From NCBI GenBank assembly GCA_020852855.1, contig JADZAA010000024.1, forward strand, positions 1 through 59,787: 59,787 nucleotides of DNA, written 5' to 3'. This DNA comes from Bacteroidota bacterium (GTDB taxonomy: Bacteria > Bacteroidota > Ignavibacteria > Kapaibacteriales > UBA961). A program made the translations under genes and the position numbers. This document shows, in pieces, positions 18,412-28,087 of this stretch (positions are counted from its first letter, which is position 1; the number at the start of each line of letters is the position of its first letter). Below the pieces are notes generated by a model that saw nothing but the letters and a program-made list of their open reading frames with translations, was not told the origin of the DNA and ran no database searches.

Positions 18412-19377
18412 ATGATTGTTTTAACCGGCGGTGCAGGATTTATCGGAAGCTGTTTCTTGAAAACGCTTAACGACGAAGGATTTTACGACGTAATCATCGT
18501 AGATACACTCGGTTCGGACTTGAAGTGGAAAAATCTTTTGGGAAAACGCTATCGCGAAATTATGTCGCCGCAGCGTTTCCGAGAGCAATGTCTTGGCGAT
18601 AAACTCGACCGCGCCGTTGATACTATTGTGCATTTGGGTGCTTGTTCTACCACGACAGAGCGCGACGCAGATTTTCTTTACGACAATAACACGCGATACA
18701 GCATAGACATAGCAACATCCGCAAGCCATAATTCTATACGAATGATATATGCAAGCAGTGCGGCCGTTTATGGGCTCGGCGAGCAGGGCTATGCCGATTG
18801 GCTTGGTGTTACGCTTCGTCCGCTGAATATGTACGGCTACTCGAAATTGCTGTTCGACGTATGGACGCGCAAAAACGGATTGGACGGTGAATATACAGGC
18901 TTGCGATATTTTAACGTGTATGGCCCGAACGAATATCATAAGGGCGATATGGCAAGCATGATTTATAAAGCGTTTGGACAAATTAGCGGGCGCGGTGCTT
19001 TGCGGCTGTTCCGTTCAACTACGTCGGATTATCCTGACGGCGGCCAAATGCGCGACTTTATTTACGTTAAAGACGTATGCCGCGTAATGTGGAAAATATT
19101 CGAGAACAAGGACATCCGCGGCATATATAATTTAGGAACGGGTGCGCCGCGAACTTGGAATGACCTTGCGGCGGCAACATTTTCGGCTATGGGGCGCAAC
19201 CCGAATATAGAATACGCGGATATGCCCGATTCCTTGCGCGGGCAATATCAAAATCATACTTGCGCCGATATGACTACGCTGGCCTCTGTATTACCCGGAA
19301 TACGCTATACATCGCTTGAAGAAGGTGTGTACGACTACATTACGGGCTATCTCGCAACAGAAAATATCTACTTTTAA
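18412..19377 (+). CDS. hldD: ADP-L-glycero-D-manno-heptose-6-epimerase
   Basis: Rossmann GGAGFIGS; LGACSTTTERD; RYFNVYGPNEYHKGDMASM; MRDFIYVKDV; SLRGQYQNHTCAD. Confidence 0.9.
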   Translation: MIVLTGGAGFIGSCFLKTLNDEGFYDVIIVDTLGSDLKWKNLLGKRYREIMSPQRFREQCLGDKLDRAVDTIVHLGACSTTTERDADFLYDNNTRYSIDIATSASHNSIRMIYASSAAVYGLGEQGYADWLGVTLRPLNMYGYSKLLFDVWTRKNGLDGEYTGLRYFNVYGPNEYHKGDMASMIYKAFGQISGRGALRLFRSTTSDYPDGGQMRDFIYVKDVCRVMWKIFENKDIRGIYNLGTGAPRTWNDLAAATFSAMGRNPNIEYADMPDSLRGQYQNHTCADMTTLASVLPGIRYTSLEEGVYDYITGYLATENIYF

Positions 19378-19395
19378 GCAGGAGAACGACGCCTC

Positions 19396-20298
19396 ATGGC
19401 AACGTTACGCGATTTGCGCCAACGCATCGGCGCCATTAAAAATACCGAAAAAATTACAGCGGCAATGCGTGTGGTGGCCTCCACAAAATTACGCCGCGCA
19501 CAGCAGGCTATTCTTGCCGCTCGTCCTTATACTTTGAAAATTCAGGAAATTCTGGGTAATCTTTCGGCAGCCAAAGAAGAAGAATACTTTCATCCTTTGC
19601 TTCGCAAGCCCAAAGAAATAAAGAATGTTGCAGTTCTTGTCATAACGTCCGATCGCGGATTGTGCGGCAGTTTCAACTCGAACCTGCTGAAAAACGCTAT
19701 GTATCATATTACACAGAAGTTGCCGTCCGAACATAAAAACATGAATGTTTCGACGATAGCCGTAGGCAAACGTGCGGTAGCGTTCTTTGCAAAAGCAAAC
19801 GTGAATTTAATACGGCAATATCCGGATATTTTTGCCAAACTTGATTTTTCTACGGCCGAAGATATCGCCACGCTTGTAGCCGACGGCTTCACAGATGAAA
19901 AATTCGACCGCGTAGAAATTATCTTCAACGAATTTAAGTCTATTATACGGCAAGAAGTTAAACTGACAAATCTATTGCCGATAGAGCCCGTTCTTACGCC
20001 GCAGGCACAAAAAGCAGCCTCGTTGCACCCCGAGCGCACCATAGACTATATTTTCGAGCCTACAAAAGGCGATATTATGGATGTGTTACTGCCAAAATAT
20101 CTGAAAATTCAGGTATGGCGCGCATTGCTTGAATCCAATGCTGCCGAGCAGGCCGCACGTATGATGGCAATGGAAACCGCAAGTAAAAATGCCAAAGACC
20201 TAATCAATAATCTTACGCTTTCCTATAATAAAGCACGGCAAGCGGCTATTACCAAAGAAATGCTTGAAATTGTGGGCGGTGCGGAAGCACTAAAATAA
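19396..20298 (+). CDS. atpG: F0F1 ATP synthase subunit gamma
   Basis: MATLRDLRQRIGAIKNTEKITAAMRVVASTKLRRAQ...SDRGLCGSFNSN...NLTLSYNKARQAAITKEMLEIVGGAEAL. Confidence 0.97.
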   Translation: MATLRDLRQRIGAIKNTEKITAAMRVVASTKLRRAQQAILAARPYTLKIQEILGNLSAAKEEEYFHPLLRKPKEIKNVAVLVITSDRGLCGSFNSNLLKNAMYHITQKLPSEHKNMNVSTIAVGKRAVAFFAKANVNLIRQYPDIFAKLDFSTAEDIATLVADGFTDEKFDRVEIIFNEFKSIIRQEVKLTNLLPIEPVLTPQAQKAASLHPERTIDYIFEPTKGDIMDVLLPKYLKIQVWRALLESNAAEQAARMMAMETASKNAKDLINNLTLSYNKARQAAITKEMLEIVGGAEALK

Positions 20299-20495
20299 TA
20301 GCATCTTTTTGCAAGATATTTTTTATTGGTCGTCCGTCATCTAAGGGCTGTTTGCTTTATTGTAGACAGCCGCTTTATTTTGGTGCCGTATGGTTTTTTC
20401 ATTTAACCTATCATATTCCGCTATTGGCAAGAATTTTATAATTCTCCGTTTATTTCCGCCGGCTGATTTATCGCATCCTGAAAAATACGTAAGTT

Positions 20496-21671
20496 TCAGC
20501 ACACCGTACCGGCTGCAAATCCCGACGACCATGCCCATTGAAAATTATATCCGCCAAGCCAACCTGTTACGTCAACTGCCTCGCCGATAAAATACAAACC
20601 TTTCACCGCACGACATTCCATTGTTTTTGATGATAATTCACGAGTGTCCACGCCGCCTGCCGTTACCTCTGCTTTATCGAATCCGGCGCGGCTTTCCGGT
20701 GCAATTTTCCATTGTGTAACAGTGCTGTAAAGCTTCAGTCGTGAGGCGGCCGAAAGCGACGCAACATTACCTTTAAATTCGGTACGTTCGCAGAAAAGTT
20801 CGGACAAACGCTTGGGAATATATCCAGCAAGTGCATTTTTTATATCGAATTTGGAGATTTCTCGCTCGTTCAAAAATCCGTTTTCCGCAATATCCGGCAA
20901 TAAATTCAGCCTTATGCTTTCGCCGTCGTGCCAATACGATGAAATTTGCAGAATCGCGGGGCCGCTTAGTCCGCGATGAGTAAATAATACGCTTTCGCGG
21001 AACGAAGCGCGAGCATTAGAAACTACGGCTTCGGCTGAAACACCGGAAAGCATTGCAAAATCTTGTTCGCTTGCGCCAAACAGCAACGGCGTAAGCGCAG
21101 GGCGCGGTTCAACTGTTTTGAGCCCGAATTGCAGTGCAATGCGATAGGCAAAATCGGTAGCACCCATTGCCGGAATGGACATTCCGCCTGTGGCGATTAT
21201 CAGCGATTCACAGGAAAAATCATTGTTAAAGGCGGAACAAATATAGCGTTCGCCCTTTTTTTCTATTTTTTGAATATTGCTGTTTGTGCGAATTTCCACA
21301 TTGGCAATTTTACATTCATCGGTCAGCATCTTCACGATTTGTTTTGCACTTCCATTGCAGAATAATTGCCCTGATTTTTTTTCATGATAAGCGATATTAT
21401 GGCGTTCTGCCAAACGAATAAAATCGGCCGGTGTATATCGTGCCAGCGCGGAAATGCAAAAATGAGTATTCTCGGAAATGTAATTTTTGGGCGATGCACC
21501 GATATTGGTGAAATTACAACGCCCGCCACCGGAAATCAAAATTTTTTTGCCTAATTTTTCAGAGTGTTCGATAATGAGAACTCGCCGCCCGCGTTTGCCG
21601 GCAGTCGCTGCACAAAAAAGCCCGGCCGCGCCTCCGCCAATAACTATTACGTCAAATTTATGTTCGGACAT
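20496..21671 (-). CDS. NAD(P)/FAD-dependent oxidoreductase, HI0933/YhiN/BaiN-like flavoprotein
   Basis: VIVIGGGAAGLFCAATAGKRGRRVLIIEHSEKLGKKILISGGGRCNFTN; GLYFIGEAVDVTGWLGGYNFQWAWSSGFAAG. Confidence 0.93.
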   Translation of the reverse strand: MSEHKFDVIVIGGGAAGLFCAATAGKRGRRVLIIEHSEKLGKKILISGGGRCNFTNIGASPKNYISENTHFCISALARYTPADFIRLAERHNIAYHEKKSGQLFCNGSAKQIVKMLTDECKIANVEIRTNSNIQKIEKKGERYICSAFNNDFSCESLIIATGGMSIPAMGATDFAYRIALQFGLKTVEPRPALTPLLFGASEQDFAMLSGVSAEAVVSNARASFRESVLFTHRGLSGPAILQISSYWHDGESIRLNLLPDIAENGFLNEREISKFDIKNALAGYIPKRLSELFCERTEFKGNVASLSAASRLKLYSTVTQWKIAPESRAGFDKAEVTAGGVDTRELSSKTMECRAVKGLYFIGEAVDVTGWLGGYNFQWAWSSGFAAGTVC

Positions 21672-21981
21672 TTAATTTATTTTCTTGGCAGTCTTTGAAA
21701 AATGCAAAATTAAAGCAAAAAAATATATTTTGCCCCGATTTACGGAAATAATAATTATCTATTTATGCAGTAAGAATTTATGGCGTTTTTTATAATGCCG
21801 ACTTATGCTTTGATTTGCCGACAAATACACGCTTTTTCGTATCTTTGCCTTTGTGCTGTATGCTTATGGTTGCGAGGCATCATGTTTCTCCGATTCGTGA
21901 TAATCTTTGGTCGTATTATTGCTCTATGGGGTGCCAACACTGATTTTTATTTATCTAAACCGTTGCGCTTGAATGCCGAAT

Positions 21982-22734
21982 TCAAGGGGTTCTAAATAAT
22001 TCGATTGTGTAATCGAGCAATTCTTCGTTCCCGTATTTTCCGTGTCCGGGTACAACTACTCTGACTTGCGGGTATTCCTTTTTTACTTTTTCAACCGTAG
22101 CCGCCCAATCATTAACATTCGCATCATTCAGATATCCTTTATTTGCGTTCATTTCCTTTATTAAGCAACCTCCGAACATTACATTTTCACTCGGAAAATA
22201 CCCTACAATATTATCTTTCGTATGTCCTTCTCCAAAGAACTTTGCTGTTATTTCCCGATTACCGACATTCAGGATTAACGAGTCTTTAAAACTGTTTTCG
22301 GGTACTGTAAAATTGCTTTTTTTCGCAAGTTCAATTGTCTTAAAATACGAATATGACGGTATACCTTTATCGTGGAATGCTTTAAGTCCACCCAAACAAT
22401 CAGGATGATAATGCGTCGGTATAATTGCATTTATCTTGCAATGCAGTATATTTTCAACCCATTGTATCAGTTCTTCGGCACTTTTATCGTCTGCCGGTGT
22501 GTCAAAAATAATTACTTCGTTATCGTTACGTACAATAAGACCATTTCCCGGAACTACTCCATAATCTTTGGTATGCAGGAATGAAGTATGTTCAAATGCG
22601 TTTTCAGATACTTGAGCTATTATCAAATCATCGGTTTGGTACAGAGTATTTACCGATTCTGTCTTTTTAATTACGTTGCAACTTGAAAGTGTCAGTAAAA
22701 GCAGCGGTACAATGATATTGTATGAGTTTTTCAT
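21982..22734 (-). CDS. Subclass B1-like metallo-beta-lactamase, predicted lipoprotein
   Basis: Lipobox-like LTLSSC after signal segment; THYHPDCLGG (HxHxD), GEGHTKDNIVGYFP, MFGGCLIKEMNANKGYLNDANVNDW, VVPGHGK. Confidence 0.85.
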   Translation of the reverse strand: MKNSYNIIVPLLLLTLSSCNVIKKTESVNTLYQTDDLIIAQVSENAFEHTSFLHTKDYGVVPGNGLIVRNDNEVIIFDTPADDKSAEELIQWVENILHCKINAIIPTHYHPDCLGGLKAFHDKGIPSYSYFKTIELAKKSNFTVPENSFKDSLILNVGNREITAKFFGEGHTKDNIVGYFPSENVMFGGCLIKEMNANKGYLNDANVNDWAATVEKVKKEYPQVRVVVPGHGKYGNEELLDYTIELFRTP

Positions 22735-22769
22735 TTTGAGTTACAAGTTCGTTCACAGTTTTTGCCAAA

Positions 22770-22808
22770 CGAGCCGTTTTCCGTCATTACAAGACGAAAA
22801 ACGGCTCG
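22770..22808 (-). terminator. Strong hairpin, probable terminator between kgd-like gene and the metallo-beta-lactamase gene
   Basis: cgagccgttttccgtc / attacaa loop / gacgaaaaacggctcg: 16-bp stem with one mismatch. Confidence 0.65.
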
Positions 22809-22866
22809 GTATCAAAGATGGCTTATTGTTTTTATTTCAACTGCCGGCCTAAGCCTGCAATTAAGT

Positions 22867-25800
22867 TTATGCCGAGAAAGCGGTGTGCAGAAATGCCACT
22901 TTCTCTTGTTCGTGTTTTTTGATATGTCCTGCGGCCGGGCTTGCGCTTTCCTTGCGGCCAACGTACATAAATCGTTGATTTACCATAAGCAATGGCTGTA
23001 GTCGCGGCATAATGAATGACCACGCGCCCATATTTTTCGGCTCTTCCTGCACCCAGAAAATATCGCGTGCATTAGAGTATTTGGCGAGTATTTCCGCAGC
23101 AAGCCTTTCATGGAACGGATAGAGTTGCTCCACGCGGATAACAGCCACATTCGAAGCACCGAGCTTGGCACGTTCTGCTGCAAGGTCGAAATACACATTG
23201 CCGGAACAGAACAGCAACCGGTCTATTTTACTTGGTTCGGCTATCGAGACATCGTCGAGAATTTCGCTGAATGACGGCGCGTCTACAAATTCCGACAGCA
23301 CAGAAATCGGCTTGCGCAAATAGCCTTTCGGCGACATTATCACAAGCGGTTTGCGATACGGCGCAAGCACTTGGCGGCGCAGGGCGTGGTAGTATTGCGC
23401 AGGAGTTGTGAAATAGCACACAAACATATTGTCTTCGGCACAAAGTTGCAGAAAACGCTCTAATCTTGCGGACGAATGTTCTGGCCCCTGCCCTTCGTAG
23501 CTGTGCGGCAGAAGCATGGTCAGGTTCGACAGCGTATTCCATTTCTCTTCACCGCTCGATATGAATTGGTCTATAACGACTTGCGCCCCGTTCACAAAAT
23601 CGCCGAACTGTGCTTCCCACAGCGTAAGCCCTTCCAAGTTAATTGTGCTGTAACCGTATTCATAGCCCAGAACCGCTTCTTCCGACAGAGGGCTGTTGTA
23701 AATATGAAACGGTGCTTGCGTGTCCGATAATTTATTGAGCAGAACTAAGGTTTCCTCATTTTGATAATCGCGTAACACGGCATGGCGATGGCTGAAAGTT
23801 CCGCGCCCGCAATCTTGTCCGGTCATACGCACGGTTTTGCCTTCGAGCAACAAAGTTCCGAAAGCCAAAGCCTCGCCCATAGCCCAATCTATGGCGGGAG
23901 TTTGCGAGTCAAGCATAACGCTTCGGCGATGCAATACATCAACTACTTTAGGGTTCGGGTGGAATCCTTCGGGCAGCGTAGAAATTTTTGCGGCCACCAT
24001 ACGCAACGTTTCGGCGGAAACGGCAGTGTGAACAGGCGTAAAAATAGTGGAATCGTCGTTGATGCGGTAATGCGTCTTTGCGTCTTCTATTTCACGGTCG
24101 CTGAATGCCTCGTTAAGTTCATCGCGGAATTCTTTGCCGAGTCCGTCGAGTTCTTCGGCAGTAGCTATTTTTTCCTCGATGAGTTGTTGGCGATATTTCA
24201 GGCGCACAGGAGTCATAGCGCGAATTTTCTTGTAAAGCAAGGGCTGTGTATAGCTTGGCTCGTCGGCCTCGTTATGCCCGTATTTTCGATAGCATAATAA
24301 ATCAACGACCACATCATCGCCAAAAACTTGCCTATATTCAAATGCGAACATGGCGCAGGCGCGAACAGCCTCGGGGTCGTCGCCGTTTACGTGCAAAATA
24401 GGCACTTGCAACATTTTTGCGATTCCGGTTGCATACGGCGTAGAGCGTGCGTCGTCGGGCAAAGTAGTAAAGCCTATTTGATTGTTGATTACAATATGAA
24501 TTGTGCCGCCGGTTTTATAGCCTTCCAATCGCGCCATATTCAAAGTTTCGGCCACCACGCCTTGACCGGCAAAAGCGGCATCGCCATGCACCAAAATCGG
24601 CAGATTTTTCGATTCCGAAGCATCGCCCTGCGCATCGTTCATCGCGCGCGCAATTCCTTCCACTACGGGATTTACGGCTTCCAAATGGCTTGGATTAGGG
24701 GCAAGTTCAACCTTAATTTTATCGTGCAATCGCGAAACGAATACTCCGCGAACGCCCAAATGATATTTCACGTCGCCCGAACCTTGGAACGATTCGTTGC
24801 CGAAATTCCCTTCAAATTCGTCGAAAATCTTCTCGTAAGGCTTGTTCAGAATATTCGCGAGAACGTTCAGCCGTCCGCGGTGCGCCATACCCAAAGTAAC
24901 ACCGTTTAATTTTGCGGCAGCGGCCAATTCAAGAGTTTTTTCGAGAAAAGTAATGGTAGTTTCGCCGCCTTCGACAGAAAAGCGCTTGCTGCCGATATAT
25001 TTGGTGTGCAAATACTGTTCAAACGCCTCTGCCTCAAGCAAATGGCGATATGTGTGTATTTTCTCCTCGCGCGAAAGCTGTACTTTAAAACGATTCGGCT
25101 CGATTTTGTTCAGTATCCATTGCCGTTTTTCAGGCTCTAAAATATGAGCATATTCAATGCCGATTTTTCCGCAATATACATCGCGCAACATATCAATTAT
25201 ATCGCGCAATGTAGCACGTTTTACGCCTCCTATGCCGCCGGTGTCGAATTCGCGGTCTAAATCCCAAATAGTAAAACCATAGCTTGCCGGGTCAAGTTCG
25301 GGGAAATGCCATGATTGCAAACCGAGCGGATTAACGTCGGCAATCATGTGTCCGCGAACACGGTAGGCGTGAATCAACTGCGCCACAAGTGCTTCTTTGT
25401 CAAGCTTGCCAAACTCATCTTGCGAGCCGAACGGGTCAAGCCGTTTGTCGGCTGCCCAGCGTGCTGGGTCGAAATGTATCTGTAATTGGGCAAAAATTTG
25501 GTCGTAGAATTTTTCTTCGCCAAGAATCATTTTGTGAATATAAGCCAGAAATTCGCCGGATTCTGCGCCCTGAATAATGCGATGGTCGTAAGTGCTTGTT
25601 ACCGCAACTACTTTGCTGATAGCCAGCGTGGAAAGTATTCCGGGCATTACGGCCTGAAATTCGGCCGGATATTCTATCGCACCTATCGCCATGATAAGCC
25701 CTTGGCCTTCCATCAGGCGAGGCACGGAGGTTACGGTGCCTATTGTGCCTGGATTTGTAAGGCTTACGCTGGCACCGGTCAGTTCGTCTACTGTCAATTT

Positions 25801-26532
25801 CCCCGTGCGGGCGCGTGCTATCAAGTCGTCATAGGCGATGCAAAATTCGGAGAACGTCAATGTTTGCGCGTTTTTTATCGAGGGAACGACCAACATACGC
25901 GAGCCGTCTTTGCGAGTAGTATCAACGGCAAGTCCGATATTTATACTTTCGCGGCGAACGCGGGCGGGCTGCCCGTTTACCATTGCGAAAGTGTCGTTCA
26001 GGTTCGGATATTTTACCAATGCGCGGGTTATAGCCCAAGCAAAAATATGCGTATAACTTATTTTCGGACGGCGGCAACTTGCAAGAAATTTATTTATTAA
26101 GCGGCGGTTTTCTTCCAACGCTTTAACCGGTATTACGCGAAATGAAGTCGCAGTCGGAACGGTTAAGCTTTGCATCATGTTTGTCGCAATTTTAGCGGTA
26201 ATGCCGCTCATTTGCTCTACCGTATCCGTCGCCGCAGGAATATAGGCCGGAACGGGTGCAGACGATTGCTTGCTCGCTGTTTCGGTTTTTGAGATGCCGG
26301 GCGGCGCAATGGGCGCAATCGGTTGCGGCACGACGCGCTCGGGATTCGCTGCTTGCACGGCATGTTCCGCAACGGGCGGCGCAATAGGCGCACGCTGAGC
26401 TGCGGCCGAACCGTTGCCCGCAAAAGGATTGTTTACGGAGAAATAAGCTCGCCAATCGGCAGGAACAGAGTCGGGGTCGCGCAGAAAGTCGCCGTAGAGT
26501 TCTTCGATATACGCGCTGTTGAGCGTAACCAT
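22867..26532 (-). CDS. kgd: Multifunctional 2-oxoglutarate dehydrogenase: E2 succinyltransferase catalytic domain fused to E1 (Kgd/OdhA-type)
   Basis: N-term AYIEELYGDFLRDPDSVPADWRAYF, E2 catalytic DHRIIQGAESGEFL, E1 motifs GMAHRGRLNVLANIL, HGDAAFAGQGVVAETLNMARL, FWVQEEPKNMGAW; no lipoyl domain seen. Confidence 0.93.
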   Translation of the reverse strand: MVTLNSAYIEELYGDFLRDPDSVPADWRAYFSVNNPFAGNGSAAAQRAPIAPPVAEHAVQAANPERVVPQPIAPIAPPGISKTETASKQSSAPVPAYIPAATDTVEQMSGITAKIATNMMQSLTVPTATSFRVIPVKALEENRRLINKFLASCRRPKISYTHIFAWAITRALVKYPNLNDTFAMVNGQPARVRRESINIGLAVDTTRKDGSRMLVVPSIKNAQTLTFSEFCIAYDDLIARARTGKLTVDELTGASVSLTNPGTIGTVTSVPRLMEGQGLIMAIGAIEYPAEFQAVMPGILSTLAISKVVAVTSTYDHRIIQGAESGEFLAYIHKMILGEEKFYDQIFAQLQIHFDPARWAADKRLDPFGSQDEFGKLDKEALVAQLIHAYRVRGHMIADVNPLGLQSWHFPELDPASYGFTIWDLDREFDTGGIGGVKRATLRDIIDMLRDVYCGKIGIEYAHILEPEKRQWILNKIEPNRFKVQLSREEKIHTYRHLLEAEAFEQYLHTKYIGSKRFSVEGGETTITFLEKTLELAAAAKLNGVTLGMAHRGRLNVLANILNKPYEKIFDEFEGNFGNESFQGSGDVKYHLGVRGVFVSRLHDKIKVELAPNPSHLEAVNPVVEGIARAMNDAQGDASESKNLPILVHGDAAFAGQGVVAETLNMARLEGYKTGGTIHIVINNQIGFTTLPDDARSTPYATGIAKMLQVPILHVNGDDPEAVRACAMFAFEYRQVFGDDVVVDLLCYRKYGHNEADEPSYTQPLLYKKIRAMTPVRLKYRQQLIEEKIATAEELDGLGKEFRDELNEAFSDREIEDAKTHYRINDDSTIFTPVHTAVSAETLRMVAAKISTLPEGFHPNPKVVDVLHRRSVMLDSQTPAIDWAMGEALAFGTLLLEGKTVRMTGQDCGRGTFSHRHAVLRDYQNEETLVLLNKLSDTQAPFHIYNSPLSEEAVLGYEYGYSTINLEGLTLWEAQFGDFVNGAQVVIDQFISSGEEKWNTLSNLTMLLPHSYEGQGPEHSSARLERFLQLCAEDNMFVCYFTTPAQYYHALRRQVLAPYRKPLVIMSPKGYLRKPISVLSEFVDAPSFSEILDDVSIAEPSKIDRLLFCSGNVYFDLAAERAKLGASNVAVIRVEQLYPFHERLAAEILAKYSNARDIFWVQEEPKNMGAWSFIMPRLQPLLMVNQRFMYVGRKESASPAAGHIKKHEQEKVAFLHTAFSA

Positions 26533-26629
26533 TAGGCATTACCAATAGATGATACAAGTTTGTATGCAAAATTACGAGAAATTTATGCCAAAACCTGCAT
26601 TGCCGGAATTGGCGGTGATTTTCTGGCGT

Positions 26630-27037
26630 TTAATTGTCTTTAGCGCCTTCGGTTACCCAAGTTTTCATACCGCGCTTTTGCGATGCGTAGATACGGTCTT
26701 GGAATGAATACGAATGAGGCAGTTTCTCTTCGATAATAAGAATTAACCTGCTTTGGTCGGGCTTTCCGGCTAATATCAGTCCGGGCGACTCGTAAAATGA
26801 AGAATATGACGTAAGGCGTATTCCGGCTGCCGGTAAATCGTCGCCATGGCAACCCGAATAAGCACATGCCAAACCTAAAAACGGGCGTACTTGTTTGCTG
26901 TAGCTGACCGCCGAATCGGGAAAAACAATGTCCTGCGGATTACTTGCCAGCGAATTACCGCAAGAATTTACAGCTGCGGCCAACAGCAACACAGCCGTTG
27001 CTTTCAACAAAAGCGCACTAATAGCTTTCATCATCAT
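26630..27037 (-). CDS. Lipoprotein with c-type-cytochrome-like CX4CH motif
   Basis: [12 protein letters not shown] lipobox-like; [29 protein letters not shown]...[20 protein letters not shown]. Confidence 0.65.
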   Translation of the reverse strand: MMMKAISALLLKATAVLLLAAAVNSCGNSLASNPQDIVFPDSAVSYSKQVRPFLGLACAYSGCHGDDLPAAGIRLTSYSSFYESPGLILAGKPDQSRLILIIEEKLPHSYSFQDRIYASQKRGMKTWVTEGAKDN

Positions 27038-27920
27038 TCGGGAAATTGCGCAAGCGTACATCGTCGGCATAGCGTTTTGCGGCATCGGTTACTCGGCCAT
27101 ACAAAGAATCGTACAGTCTCACGAAGCGCGGCCGGAAATCAACGCTGAGGCCAAGCATATCGGCATAGACCAATATCTGACCGTCGCATCTTGCACCCGC
27201 GCCTATGCCGATTGTGGGAATTTCTACCGAGGCGGTTACGCGTGCGGCTAATTCAGCCGGAATTTTCTCCAATACAATGGCGAACGCGCCGGCTTCTTCA
27301 AGCAATTTAGCATCGGCCAATATATTTTCGGCTTCGTTCGTTTCCTTTCCACGCACACGGTAAGTGCCGAATTGGTAAATACTTTGCGGTGTAAGTCCCA
27401 AATGCCCCATTACGGGGATACCGGCTTCTGTCATGCGCCCTACAGCATCGGCAACACGCTTGCCGCCCTCGATTTTTACCGCACCCGCGCCGGCTTCTTT
27501 CATGAGTCGCCCCGCATTGCGAAATGCCTCTTCAGGCGAAACCTGATAACTCATAAACGGCATATCCGCCACTACAAGGGCGCGACGTACACCTCTGTTC
27601 ACGGCGCGAGTGTGATAAATAATATCGTCGAGAGTAACGGGAATAGTGGTTTCGTGGCCTTGCACAACGTTGCCCAGCGAATCGCCCACGAGTATAACAT
27701 CAATGCCGGCATCGTCAAAAATTCGGGCTATCAGCGCATCGTAAGCCGTCAAAGCCGCAATAGGCTGACCTTTACGCTTCATTTTACCGAGTTGATTGGT
27801 GGTTACACGCCTTATTGGTGCGGAATGAGCGTGAATTTCACTATCGGATAAAGGCTGCTCTTCCATAGTCGCCTGCGCATTTCTCAAAAGATTACTAAAT
27901 TTTCCGCAAAGATACGACAA
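27018..27920 (-). CDS. panB: 3-methyl-2-oxobutanoate hydroxymethyltransferase (start possibly 27866)
   Basis: [79 protein letters not shown]. Confidence 0.96.
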   Translation of the reverse strand: MSYLCGKFSNLLRNAQATMEEQPLSDSEIHAHSAPIRRVTTNQLGKMKRKGQPIAALTAYDALIARIFDDAGIDVILVGDSLGNVVQGHETTIPVTLDDIIYHTRAVNRGVRRALVVADMPFMSYQVSPEEAFRNAGRLMKEAGAGAVKIEGGKRVADAVGRMTEAGIPVMGHLGLTPQSIYQFGTYRVRGKETNEAENILADAKLLEEAGAFAIVLEKIPAELAARVTASVEIPTIGIGAGARCDGQILVYADMLGLSVDFRPRFVRLYDSLYGRVTDAAKRYADDVRLRNFPNDDESY

Positions 27921-28087
27921 CCCGAACTAATCAGCCTAAACGCAACACGCCTGTAAAGCGAACTTTACGATAAAATGAATATATTAAGCCGTTTCATCTT
28001 TTCAGTCGCATAAATTACCCTAAAAAAAGAAGTAAATCCGTCTAAGCACCGCATCGGGCGGCAAGCCGACAATATGCAGCATAGCAA

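Noticed and set aside
21780-21995. 71-aa plus-strand ORF between the flavoprotein and beta-lactamase genes
   Set aside because: Short, hydrophobic, no ribosome-binding context or family resemblance; overlaps the end of the MBL gene antisense.
23782-24909. Long plus-strand ORFs (171 and 193 aa) across the kgd-like gene
   Set aside because: Antisense to a highly conserved E1 domain; no recognisable protein features.
27952-27967. Small hairpin gtaaag-cgaa-ctttac upstream of panB
   Set aside because: 6-bp stem with no T-tract; too weak to call a regulatory element.
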